Positions 26,239 through 34,219 of a DNA stretch of 64,000 nt are shown piece by piece (position 1 is the first letter of the stretch; every line of letters starts with the position of its first letter). The translations under genes and the position numbers were made by a program. This DNA comes from Spirosoma terrae. Its GTDB lineage: Bacteria > Bacteroidota > Bacteroidia > Cytophagales > Spirosomataceae. The stretch spans positions 248,001 to 312,000 of the forward strand of contig NZ_JAAFZH010000001.1 of the NCBI RefSeq assembly GCF_010435915.1, in the 5' to 3' direction. The notes below the pieces were generated by a model. It worked only from the letters and a program-made list of their open reading frames with translations. It was not told where the DNA came from and ran no database searches.

Positions 26239-27171
26239 ATGTGGACGAAACACGGACTTATTTATAAACCAGACGGTTCAAAACCATTTAGTCGTACACA
26301 CGCTCAGGTGCCCTTTGGCTATCCAATGGGCGATAAACTACGCGTTTATTTTTCCACCCGCGACGAGAATATATCCTCAGCCGTTTCTTTCGTTGAGCTG
26401 AATCCTGATAATCTGTCAGAAGTGACCTACATTCACGATAAGGCTTGTCTAACAAAAGGAGCCGTCGGCATGTTTGACGAAACAGGTACGATGCCATCCT
26501 GGTTTCTGCCCGTAGAAGACGAAATCTGGTTGTATTATACGGGTTGGAACAAGAGCGAAACGGCCAGCTATCGGTTAGGCATTGGGCTAGCCATTAGCCG
26601 CGATGGTGGTCTGACATTCCAGCGTAAGTATAACGGGCCTCTCATGGATCGTTCTATTTACGACCAGGTTTGGGTAGCACAGCCTTGTGTAATCCGTGAA
26701 GGTGATACGTGGCGAATGTGGTATCTGTCCTGCACAAAGATTGACGTAATCAATGGACATCCTGAGCCATTTTATGACGTAAAATACGCCGAATCGAAAG
26801 ATGGTATTACGTGGGAACGTACCGGTCATGTTTGTGTTGGCTACGATGAGTTTACCGATGCCATTGGCCGACCAACAGTCTATAAAGATGGAGATTTGTA
26901 CAAAATGTATTTTTCGTACCGGAATGCTACGAACTATCGAACCGATGTTAAACGTAGTTACCGCATAGGCTATGCTCAGTCGAAAGATGGTATAACCTGG
27001 GAGCGTAAAGACGAGCTTGCGGGTATCGAGCGGTCTGCACAGGGCTGGGACTCACTGATGATGGATTATTGTCATATTTTTCCGCACCAAAATCAGTGGG
27101 TTATGTTCTATAACGGAAATGGTTTTGGGGCTTCTGGTTTTGGTTATGCAACGCAGCCGGCCACAAACTAA
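26239..27171 (+). CDS. Beta-propeller glycosidase-like protein (GH32/43 clan)
   Basis: A 310-residue five-bladed propeller of the GH43/GH32 superfamily type. The recurring blade motifs YFSTRDE, LAISRDGGLTF, YAESKDGITWE and AQSKDGITWE are plain. No signal peptide is present, so it appears cytoplasmic, unlike most secreted glycosidases. Similar proteins occur in polysaccharide biosynthesis loci, where their role is unknown. The acidic catalytic triad cannot be assigned with confidence. It follows the GT39-like gene by 63 bases and may be part of its transcript. Confidence 0.7.
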   Translation: MWTKHGLIYKPDGSKPFSRTHAQVPFGYPMGDKLRVYFSTRDENISSAVSFVELNPDNLSEVTYIHDKACLTKGAVGMFDETGTMPSWFLPVEDEIWLYYTGWNKSETASYRLGIGLAISRDGGLTFQRKYNGPLMDRSIYDQVWVAQPCVIREGDTWRMWYLSCTKIDVINGHPEPFYDVKYAESKDGITWERTGHVCVGYDEFTDAIGRPTVYKDGDLYKMYFSYRNATNYRTDVKRSYRIGYAQSKDGITWERKDELAGIERSAQGWDSLMMDYCHIFPHQNQWVMFYNGNGFGASGFGYATQPATN

Positions 27172-27243
27172 GTCCTAACGGATGAATTTGTATTTTAGAT
27201 AGATAGCAACCTATTTTGTATTGAATTCGTAAGCGAACTAGCC

Positions 27244-28068
27244 ATGAAAGAAGTAGCAAAATATTTGATAAAAGTGGATGCCGAGTTCAAAGACGGCAAA
27301 ATTGTTCCTGAAATTCCCTATGATGAAGTGATGCGGTTGGTTAATGAACCTAATATCGTCATCATTAAAACCGGCATTCCTCAGGAAACGCTGGCAAAGG
27401 TTATTGCTGGAACTCGTGATTGGGCGACTAAAACACCTTTAGCTGAAGGCCCTGACACGTTCGATAACAACCAGCACAAACAAAGGCTTCATATAGCTAA
27501 AATACAACAAGCTCCCCAGTTGTTCCACGATCATACGTTCGACGCTCTTCTGGATTTGGACGCTGAGTTCCAGCAGACCTTATTGAGCGTCTTCGATCCT
27601 ATGCGGAATTTCTGGAATAGTTTAACCGGAAACAACGAAAGCTTTGGAATCCGTAAAGGAGAGCCTTATTTCCATCCGCAGGTTACTCATTATCCATTAG
27701 GCGGAAGCTTCTTCGGGCGGCACTGGCATCCGCTCAATCCACAAAAAGTAGGTGTAATTCTGGCGCTGAACCAATACGGAAAAGATTATACATCGGGCGG
27801 TACAGGCTACGTAATCAACGACCATATTGTGGAGACCGAAGGCTACCAGGATATGGGCGATATGATTCTGTTCCGATATGATCTGCCTCACTGGGTTAGT
27901 CCATCGAGCTTTGCTGATCGGTTTAGCTGGGAAGATCCGGCCGGACGTTGGGTATCTATCCTGCCTTTCTACAATCCATGGGGCACGCCCGCAGAAAAAG
28001 ATGAGCCCCAAGGCTGGAAAACACATATTCAGGCGGCTAAATCGGCTACGTCAGAAGCAGCTGTTTAA
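27244..28068 (+). CDS. Unknown double-stranded beta-helix protein, 2OG-Fe(II) oxygenase-like
   Basis: A 274-residue soluble protein I do not recognise as a named family. Its central part has the layout of an Fe(II)/2-oxoglutarate oxygenase: YPLGGSFFGRHWHP (an HxH where HxD is usual), then TSGGTGYVI, then a GDMILFRYDLPHWVSP segment giving a distal His, then GRWVSILPFY with an Arg near the co-substrate site. The lack of the acidic residue is unusual. Being inside a glycan gene block suggests a role in modifying a sugar or lipid, but this is inference. It could also be a non-catalytic cupin. Confidence 0.55.
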   Translation: MKEVAKYLIKVDAEFKDGKIVPEIPYDEVMRLVNEPNIVIIKTGIPQETLAKVIAGTRDWATKTPLAEGPDTFDNNQHKQRLHIAKIQQAPQLFHDHTFDALLDLDAEFQQTLLSVFDPMRNFWNSLTGNNESFGIRKGEPYFHPQVTHYPLGGSFFGRHWHPLNPQKVGVILALNQYGKDYTSGGTGYVINDHIVETEGYQDMGDMILFRYDLPHWVSPSSFADRFSWEDPAGRWVSILPFYNPWGTPAEKDEPQGWKTHIQAAKSATSEAAV

Positions 28069-28088
28069 ATTACCTGTTCAGTTGTTTC

Positions 28089-28123
28089 CGGTCTTCAATG
28101 ACTACTATATTCCCTGAAGACCG
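28089..28123 (+). repeat. Hairpin between the oxygenase-like gene and the GT2 gene
   Basis: CGGTCTTCA and TGAAGACCG perfect 9-base arms around a 17-base loop. No T-tract, so it is not a typical terminator. It may stabilise or process the mRNA. Confidence 0.4.
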
Positions 28124-28157
28124 AAAACACTGAGCGCCCCCTGAAAAATTCTTATAA

Positions 28158-29114
28158 ATGATTAAAGTCAGTGTCCTGATTATCACTTATAATCAGCATA
28201 AATTTATTCGCGCGGCTATCGATAGCGCGTTGGAGCAGAAGACAACGTTTCCCATAGAAATATTGGTGGGCGACGATTTTTCTTCCGACGGTACGCGTGA
28301 GATTATTCAGGAATACGAGCAAAAGCACCCTGGCTTAGTCATTGGCGTTTTACACCCACGTAATATGGGTAAAAACGGTGGTATCAATTTTCTGGAAACC
28401 CTGAAACTGGCAAAAGGAGAATATTATGCCTTGATGGATGGGGATGATTACTGGACTGACCCGCTTAAACTGCAAAAGCAGGCGGATATGTTAGATGCTC
28501 ATCCTGATTATTCTACCGTTTTCAACAACGCGCTCATTATTTATGAAGATGGCTCGCCATCGCATTTGCTGAATGGTCCCGACATGAAGCCGTATTATAC
28601 GGTTGATGATCTGATTGGTGATGATGAAATCTGGTTCATGGCAACGTCGAGTACCATGTACCGGAATAACATAAAAGAGTACCCGACCTGGTTCCGTGAA
28701 TCATCTAGTGGCGATATTCCCCGACTGATCTTAAAGGCGAAACTCGGTAAAATTGGCTATATTCCAGACGTAATGTCGGTTTATCGTAAGAATCGGGGAG
28801 GAGCTAGTTTTGCTGATAATTATTACGACGAAACGTTCTTACGTAATCGGATTCAAATGTACAGCGATATCAATCGCGAACTGGATTACCAGTACGATCG
28901 TGTGCTACGTAGAAATATTGCCCGCTATTACCGGATGATGCTCGATTCAAAACAATACAAGCAAAGCTATTTTCGGCGGGCGCGGTTAGCAATGAAGTAT
29001 CTTTACATGGGGAGGCCAGACTGGAATAAAACAAAAGACGTTATACGCGATTATATTATTCCAAAGCCATTGGCAAAATTATACAGTACAATTCGTCTGT
29101 TACCCCATCGGTAG
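28158..29114 (+). CDS. Family 2 glycosyltransferase
   Basis: A 318-residue cytoplasmic GT-A transferase. Motifs include VSVLIITYNQ at the start, VGDDFSSDGT (nucleotide-binding), and LMDGDDYWTDPLKLQ as the DxD-bearing segment. It resembles the WcaA/EpsE-type GT2 of capsule and exopolysaccharide loci. The C-terminal third is a basic, helical region that might bind the membrane. The substrate is not readable. Follows the beta-helix gene by about 90 bases. Confidence 0.85.
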   Translation: MIKVSVLIITYNQHKFIRAAIDSALEQKTTFPIEILVGDDFSSDGTREIIQEYEQKHPGLVIGVLHPRNMGKNGGINFLETLKLAKGEYYALMDGDDYWTDPLKLQKQADMLDAHPDYSTVFNNALIIYEDGSPSHLLNGPDMKPYYTVDDLIGDDEIWFMATSSTMYRNNIKEYPTWFRESSSGDIPRLILKAKLGKIGYIPDVMSVYRKNRGGASFADNYYDETFLRNRIQMYSDINRELDYQYDRVLRRNIARYYRMMLDSKQYKQSYFRRARLAMKYLYMGRPDWNKTKDVIRDYIIPKPLAKLYSTIRLLPHR

Positions 29115-29197
29115 TTTACTAGTGGCAGATCGATTAACTTGTTATTGACGAACAGCAAATACGAACTATAAGCTAACGGCGATTGACGTACAAAATT

Positions 29198-29971
29198 ATG
29201 ATGAAACTAAGCGTTGTCATTCCGGCCTATAATGAGGAAGAATCATTGCCGCCTACGTTGAGGGCTTTGTACCAGACACTGGCCAGGCATGGTATTCCTC
29301 ACGAAATATGCGTAACAAACGATAACTCGAAAGATGGAACGCTAAAGGTCCTGCAGGATCTGGCTGCTAATGAAATTCCAACGCTGGTTTATTTTACAAA
29401 CCCCGGCCCTAATGGGTTTGGCTATGCGGTTCGTTATGGCCTTGAACGCTTTACGGGCGACTGCGTTGCCGTTTTTATGGCCGATATGTCGGACGATCCA
29501 GAAGACCTTGTGAAGTTTTATAACAAAATGATGGAGACGAATACAGATGCTGTATTCGGGTCGCGCTGGGGAAAAGGCGGGAAAGTGATTGATTATCCAC
29601 CACTTAAGAAATTTATTAACCGTATTGCTAACTTCATTGTGAAGATGGTAATGGGGATTAAGTACAACGATACGACTAACGCGTTCAAACTTTACAAGCG
29701 TGAAACTATAGAAGGAATAAAACCCTTTTTGTCTCCGCACTTTAATCTGACGGTTGAGTTACCATTGAAAGCAATTGTGCGGGGATACACGTTTGAAGTG
29801 GTTGCCAACAGCTGGACAAACCGGAAATATGGCGAGTCGAAACTGAAAATTAAAGAAATGGGTAGTCGTTATTTCTTTATTCTGATGTATTGCCTTATTG
29901 AAAAATACTTCTCACGCGGTGATTTCCGGAAAAAGTCAGCGGCACCAGCGGCTCAAACGGTGAGTAGATAA
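29198..29971 (+). CDS. Family 2 glycosyltransferase (DPM1-like)
   Basis: A 257-residue dolichol-phosphate mannosyltransferase-like GT2. LSVVIPAYNEEESL opens it, then NDNSKDGT and the acidic MADMSDDPED in the DxD position; YGESKLKIKEMGSRYFF near the end is typical of this group. It may charge a polyprenyl-phosphate carrier with a sugar that the GT39-like enzyme then transfers; this pairing is a common arrangement but is inferred here. ATG at 29198 or 29201 is the start (the in-frame TTG at 29183 is unlikely). It ends the co-directional glycan block, with a terminator. Confidence 0.85.
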   Translation: MMKLSVVIPAYNEEESLPPTLRALYQTLARHGIPHEICVTNDNSKDGTLKVLQDLAANEIPTLVYFTNPGPNGFGYAVRYGLERFTGDCVAVFMADMSDDPEDLVKFYNKMMETNTDAVFGSRWGKGGKVIDYPPLKKFINRIANFIVKMVMGIKYNDTTNAFKLYKRETIEGIKPFLSPHFNLTVELPLKAIVRGYTFEVVANSWTNRKYGESKLKIKEMGSRYFFILMYCLIEKYFSRGDFRKKSAAPAAQTVSR

Positions 29972-29998
29972 ATCGATACCAGAGAATAGATTTTTAAC

Positions 29999-30032
29999 TA
30001 AGCCAGGTTGCTCAGGTAGCCTGGCTTATTTT
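29999..30032. terminator. Terminator between GT2 and the small membrane protein gene
   Basis: TAAGCCAGG (29999-30007) and CCTGGCTTA (30020-30028) perfect arms and a T-run. The right arm overlaps the stop codon of the minus-strand gene. Confidence 0.8.
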
Positions 30033-30472
30033 GTGATGAGCCCTTTTAGGCCAGGTATTTGGTAAACCGCCAGCGTCTGTACAACAGCCCAGCAGACACC
30101 GCTAATCAACATATATAGCAGTAGTTTACTACGTCCGGCCCGGAAAGAAACAGCAAGCGCGGTGCCACCGATCGGGGTTAAAATCAGTGGTGTTAGCAGC
30201 GCAATACCCAGTAAGCCAAAACGCTTCCAGACACGAATGGCGAAGCGGGTTCTGGTGGAAAACCGTTTGGGCGGTCGCTTTCGGTAGCGATCAATCAATG
30301 CCTGTAGGGCAGTTCCGGCATAGGTGACCACAATTACGGTAAACATCATGCCCATTACCGTACAGAGCGATGTTTCAAGCCATGACAGGCCCAACGTAGC
30401 GCCTGTTAGTGGTCCTCCGATAAATTTTATCGTGCTGGCAATAATGACCGAAATATATCTGGCGAAATGCAT
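30026..30472 (-). CDS. Small membrane protein, PF06695-like (putative small multidrug export)
   Basis: A 148-residue inner membrane protein with three to four helices. FIGGPLTGATLGLSWLETS and, after a basic loop, FGLLGIALLTPLILTPIGG resemble the PF06695/DedA-like small multidrug-export group. Members have no demonstrated transport role. Start at 30472 (MHFARYISV); the earlier ATG at 30529 would overlap the divergent hydrolase gene. Transcribed from the shared intergenic region with the YheT-like gene. Confidence 0.65.
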   Translation of the reverse strand: MHFARYISVIIASTIKFIGGPLTGATLGLSWLETSLCTVMGMMFTVIVVTYAGTALQALIDRYRKRPPKRFSTRTRFAIRVWKRFGLLGIALLTPLILTPIGGTALAVSFRAGRSKLLLYMLISGVCWAVVQTLAVYQIPGLKGLITK

Positions 30473-30522
30473 AATGAATGTCTCATGGAACAACGAGTTT
30501 AAAGTAATAGTTGTTCGTGAAT

Positions 30523-31488
30523 ATGCCATTACTTAAATCTGCATACCTGGGCGGCCCGGCTTATCTGTATAATGGCCATCTTCAGACAATTATACCCAGC
30601 CTTATACGCAAAGTGACCGACGTTGTATATGAACGAGAGCGTATAACGTTGCCAGACGGCGATTTTCTTGATCTGGACTGGATTGATCGCGGACAAAATC
30701 GCCTTGTCATTTTAACTCATGGACTGGAAGGCAACAGCAGTCGCCAGTATATTCTTGGAACGGCAAAGCTATTTTCCCAAGATGGTTATGACGTACTGGC
30801 CTGGAATTGCCGTTCCTGTAGTGGGGAGATGAATAGTCAGTTTCGTTTGTACAATCATGGAGAAATTGACGATATCGCTAGCGTAGTAGCTCATGCTTTA
30901 CGTACTAAATCCTATGATGAGGTCGTACTTGTAGGCTATAGCATGGGCGGAAACATTATTCTCAAATACCTTGGCGTACACGGTAACGCTATTCCAGCGG
31001 CTATAAAGAAAGGTATTGCTATTTCGTCTCCAACCGATTTAGGGGCTAGCGCGTCGCTATTGGATTGGCCCACGAATCGTATTTATCGGAATCGGTTTAT
31101 GAAAAAGCTGATTCGTAAGCTAAATCAGAAAGCAGAGCGTTTTCCTGGTCGGCTTGATATGGACAAATTAAAGGAAGTGAAGCGTTGGCGCGATTTTGAC
31201 GACTTTTTCTCTGCGCCGGTAAATGGGTATCTGAATGCCGATGACTTTTATCAGCAAGCTTCTGCTATCAATTTTATGCCGGGAATTACAGTGCCGGTTT
31301 TGTTACTGAATGCGCAGAACGATCCATTGCTATCGTCCGAATGTTCACCAGACTGGTTGGCTAAAGCGCATAAAACTATTTATCTGGAAACCCCACCTAC
31401 TGGCGGGCACGTCGGGTTTATGCTATCCCGCGATACCTATACGTATGCCGAAAGGCGGGCGCTGGCCTTTGCTCAGGGTACTATATAA
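30523..31488 (+). CDS. YheT-like alpha/beta hydrolase
   Basis: A 321-residue alpha/beta hydrolase of the YheT/ABHD1-3 group. The oxyanion segment LTHGLEGNSSRQYI, the nucleophile elbow GYSMGGNIILKYLG, an acidic residue in the LLNAQNDPLL strand and a catalytic His in GGHVGFM are seen. Members act as esterases on lipids or small esters; the natural substrate is unknown. ATG at 30523 (MPLLKSAYLG) was chosen over an upstream TTG at 30511. It converges on the MerR gene with only one base between stops. Confidence 0.85.
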   Translation: MPLLKSAYLGGPAYLYNGHLQTIIPSLIRKVTDVVYERERITLPDGDFLDLDWIDRGQNRLVILTHGLEGNSSRQYILGTAKLFSQDGYDVLAWNCRSCSGEMNSQFRLYNHGEIDDIASVVAHALRTKSYDEVVLVGYSMGGNIILKYLGVHGNAIPAAIKKGIAISSPTDLGASASLLDWPTNRIYRNRFMKKLIRKLNQKAERFPGRLDMDKLKEVKRWRDFDDFFSAPVNGYLNADDFYQQASAINFMPGITVPVLLLNAQNDPLLSSECSPDWLAKAHKTIYLETPPTGGHVGFMLSRDTYTYAERRALAFAQGTI

Positions 31489-31489
31489 G

Positions 31490-32368
31490 CTAGATACTGG
31501 CAATACGGATCAGATCGTCAATCTGATTGATAATGGTTGCATTATCAGGAATTGTTATATCCTGACCAATAACCTGATAGCCAGTTAGCAGTAAATGTGA
31601 TTCTGGGAAGGCACGTACTAGCTGGTCAACGTAAGGCTGTACCTCGTGGTTAGACGGAACCGACGTTATAGACGTGAACAGATAGTCTGGTTTATGTAGG
31701 TTGTAGGCAAAAGCCAGTTCGTTGAACGGAAGGCTCTGACCCAGGTAAATTACTTTGTTGTAACGCGCCCGGATAACGTAGTTACTGAAGAGCAAATTGA
31801 TTTCGTGCAGTTCACCTTCAGGTAAAAAAAGCATATACTTTTTACCCTCTGGCCGGTGCTTGTTGGCTTGACTATCGATTGCAACAATAAGCTTCTGTCG
31901 AATCAAATTTGAAATGAAATGCTCCTGAGCCGGGCCCACTGATCCCGTAACCCATAACGTACCAATTCTGTTAAGGAACGGAAAGATGATATGAATCATC
32001 GTATTCTCGAAGCCAAATTGCAGAATATTGGTACTCACAATTTTTTCAAAGCGTTCTTCGTCCAAATCAATCATTGACAGCGTAAGAGCGTGAATCTGGT
32101 CAGGGTAATTCTGCTGACGATCAGAGATCTTGACGACTTCACGATACATATCCTCTATGGACATTTTCGAGATTTCAGAGATCTTATAGCCGTGGTCTTT
32201 CAACAGGGAAATATTAAGGACCAGCTTTAAGTCCTGATCATCGTATGTGCGTATGTTTGTGTCTGTGCGTTTAGGCGTAATGATACTATAGCGCTGCTCC
32301 CATATCCGTAACGTATGGGCTTTTATACCCGAAAGCTGTTCTAAATCCTTAATTGAATAGCTACTCAT
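31490..32368 (-). CDS. CarH/LitR-like MerR regulator with B12-binding domain
   Basis: A 292-residue regulator. The N-terminal MerR winged helix (YSIKDLEQLSGIKAHTLRIWEQRY) is followed by a four-helix cap domain with the W-x9-EH motif (LWVTGSVGPAQEH), the hallmark of light-sensing CarH proteins that use adenosylcobalamin. A Rossmann-like domain then has LPEGELHEINLLF, where the His could be the lower B12 ligand, though the usual final Gly is Asn. CarH represses carotenoid genes in the dark in other bacteria. No crt genes lie beside it here. Start at 32368 (MSSYSIKDL) is the usual MerR beginning. Confidence 0.85.
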   Translation of the reverse strand: MSSYSIKDLEQLSGIKAHTLRIWEQRYSIITPKRTDTNIRTYDDQDLKLVLNISLLKDHGYKISEISKMSIEDMYREVVKISDRQQNYPDQIHALTLSMIDLDEERFEKIVSTNILQFGFENTMIHIIFPFLNRIGTLWVTGSVGPAQEHFISNLIRQKLIVAIDSQANKHRPEGKKYMLFLPEGELHEINLLFSNYVIRARYNKVIYLGQSLPFNELAFAYNLHKPDYLFTSITSVPSNHEVQPYVDQLVRAFPESHLLLTGYQVIGQDITIPDNATIINQIDDLIRIASI

Positions 32369-32496
32369 GTTAATCAGATTTGTTGATTGCTTACAAAGAA
32401 GACAAGGGCGAAGCCTTGAGAAGGCTACTACCCTATACTTTCCATAGCCAGAAGGCATGGTTAGCAGAAGTCTTAATATAACAGGATATTAGTAGT

Positions 32497-32530
32497 TTTG
32501 TTTAACGTTGATATATAAAGTCTAAACAAA
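32497..32530. promoter_or_regulatory. Candidate operator upstream of the MerR gene
   Basis: TTTGTTTA (32497-32504) and TAAACAAA (32523-32530) are perfect 8-base arms spaced by 18 bases, about 130-160 bases upstream of the MerR start. The rest of the gap (32369-32842) shows no gene. Link to this regulator is inferred. Confidence 0.35.
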
Positions 32531-32842
32531 CTAGACCTTATAATAAAGGAATCTTGCTGAGAGCTATTTGAGTAAATAGGTATACGAAGGTGATCTTATC
32601 AAATTAAACCTACGATTAAGACAGAATGATATTGCTGTATGAATAGGGGAAGGGTTAAAGATATATTTCATCTAGTCAGTAAAAAGACTGGTAGAAATTG
32701 AGATAAAGTAGCAGTGAGTGAGAACACAACTTTTAGAAATTTGTAACGAAAGCAGATCATTTTAAATCTGTTATGATCCGTGATTCATCCCAACTATTAA
32801 GAAAAACGGGCAGTCAACAGGAAAAATGGGATAGGGTATCAA

Positions 32843-32873
32843 TAAAAAAGCCTCTCGGAAATCCAAGAGGCTT
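32843..32873 (-). terminator. Terminator of tRNA-His
   Basis: On the minus strand AAGCCTCT and AGAGGCTT arms are followed by a T6 run. Confidence 0.85.
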
Positions 32874-32879
32874 TACCAG

Positions 32880-32954
32880 GGTGAAAGACGGGGCTCGAAC
32901 CCGCGACCTTCGGAACCACAATCCGACGCTCTAACCGACTGAGCTACATCCACC
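32880..32954 (-). tRNA. tRNA-His (anticodon GTG)
   Basis: On the minus strand the acceptor GTGGATG pairs with CTTTCAC (one T-T mismatch), with the extra 5' G (G-1) opposite discriminator C that marks tRNA-His. The anticodon is GTG and the T-arm has the loop GGTTCGAGC. CCA is not encoded. Confidence 0.95.
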
Positions 32955-32966
32955 GTTTTGAGACTG

Positions 32967-32974
32967 CAAAGATA
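32967..32974 (-). promoter_or_regulatory. -7 element of tRNA-His
   Basis: TATCTTTG on the minus strand, 13 bases before the tRNA. No clear -33 TTG. Confidence 0.45.
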
Positions 32975-33065
32975 AAACTTACTGCTGAATTATACATGAT
33001 GAGCTATATTTTTTTTGTACAAATACGAAAACTACAGCTCACCACGTATAATCCAGTTGCAGATA

Positions 33066-33680
33066 TTACGCTTGTTTACCTTGCTGATAACGCTTTTCGG
33101 CAGCGTTCCAGTCAATTACATTAAAATAAGCGGAGATATATTCGGGGCGACGGTTCTGATATTTCAGATAGTAAGCGTGCTCCCAAACGTCAAGGCCAAT
33201 AATTGGAAAACCCTTCACTTCAGCAATGTCCATCAATGGGTTATCCTGATTAGGGGTAGATGTTACCGCTACGTCGCCTTCTGGAGTAACAATAAGCCAT
33301 GCCCAACCTGATCCGAATCGGGTTGTAGCTGCTTTTGTAAATTCTTCTTTGAATGCATCGTACGAGCCAAACTTTTTGTTGATAGCTTCAGCCAGTTCGC
33401 CTGTAGGCTGTCCACCGCCGTTACCAGAAATGGTGTTCCAGAATAACGTATGGTTATAGTGACCACCTCCATTGTTACGTACAGCAACCGGAGCCTGACT
33501 AATTGTTTTCAGCAATTCTTCAATAGACTTATTTTCCAGCTCTGTCCCAGCAATAGCGTTGTTAAGATTCGTAACATAAGCATTGTGGTGCTTATCATGG
33601 TGGATTTCCATGGTTTGCTTGTCTATGTTTGGTTCAAGCGAATCGCTAGGGTAGGGCAGTGGGTCTAATACAAAAGCCAT
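33066..33680 (-). CDS. Superoxide dismutase (Fe/Mn family)
   Basis: A 204-residue Fe/Mn superoxide dismutase, cytoplasmic, converting superoxide to hydrogen peroxide and oxygen. Metal ligands are visible in [13 protein letters not shown] (His), [10 protein letters not shown] (His) and [11 protein letters not shown] (Asp and His). GGGQPTGEL is typical of the family. Start at 33680 is unambiguous. It lies 57 bases downstream of tadA on the same strand, so co-transcription is possible. Metal preference cannot be read with certainty. Confidence 0.96.
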   Translation of the reverse strand: MAFVLDPLPYPSDSLEPNIDKQTMEIHHDKHHNAYVTNLNNAIAGTELENKSIEELLKTISQAPVAVRNNGGGHYNHTLFWNTISGNGGGQPTGELAEAINKKFGSYDAFKEEFTKAATTRFGSGWAWLIVTPEGDVAVTSTPNQDNPLMDIAEVKGFPIIGLDVWEHAYYLKYQNRRPEYISAYFNVIDWNAAEKRYQQGKQA

Positions 33681-33737
33681 TGGAATAAAGAGTTAAAATG
33701 GAAGTTCTTTCGGTTGGGTTAACAAGGCTATGGGAGT

Positions 33738-34175
33738 TTATGTTCTTAACCGTCGAAAAAACTTCGTTAATAATTCCTGACTTTCGTTCGCCAGGACACT
33801 CGTTTCGAGCCGGGTTTTGGGATGCAATATCGATGGTTGAATACGGCTATAACCCCGTTTTGGGTCAGAGGCTCCGACAACCAGACGACCAATCTGAGCC
33901 CAGAACAAAGCACCTGCACACATCACACACGGCTCTAACGTAACATACAGCGTACAGTCAGAAAGGTATTTTCCACCGAGATATTGGGTAGCCGCCGTAA
34001 TGGCCAGAATTTCGGCGTGGGCCGTTACGTCGTTTAATTCTTCAGTTTGATTTCGGCCCTTTCCAATAATTCGATTTCGGCAGACCACAACGGCTCCGAC
34101 TGGTATCTCCCCTGCTTCCGCTGCTTCTTCGGCAAGACTCAGGGCTATTTCCATAAAGTATTCGTCGGAGAACAT
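33738..34175 (-). CDS. tadA: tRNA adenosine deaminase TadA-like
   Basis: A 145-residue cytidine/deoxycytidylate deaminase-fold zinc enzyme. The catalytic HAEILAI (zinc His and proton-shuttling Glu) and PCVMCAGA (two zinc Cys) are present. TadA converts adenosine 34 to inosine in tRNA-Arg(ACG), an essential reaction. Other nucleoside deaminases share the fold, but the length and the ALFWAQIGRLVVGASDPKRG segment favour TadA. Between the T9SS gene and sod on the minus strand. Confidence 0.9.
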   Translation of the reverse strand: MFSDEYFMEIALSLAEEAAEAGEIPVGAVVVCRNRIIGKGRNQTEELNDVTAHAEILAITAATQYLGGKYLSDCTLYVTLEPCVMCAGALFWAQIGRLVVGASDPKRGYSRIQPSILHPKTRLETSVLANESQELLTKFFRRLRT

Positions 34176-34219
34176 AATCTAGGTATTCGCCAAAATAGAA
34201 CTGGTCACTAGCAGCTCAT

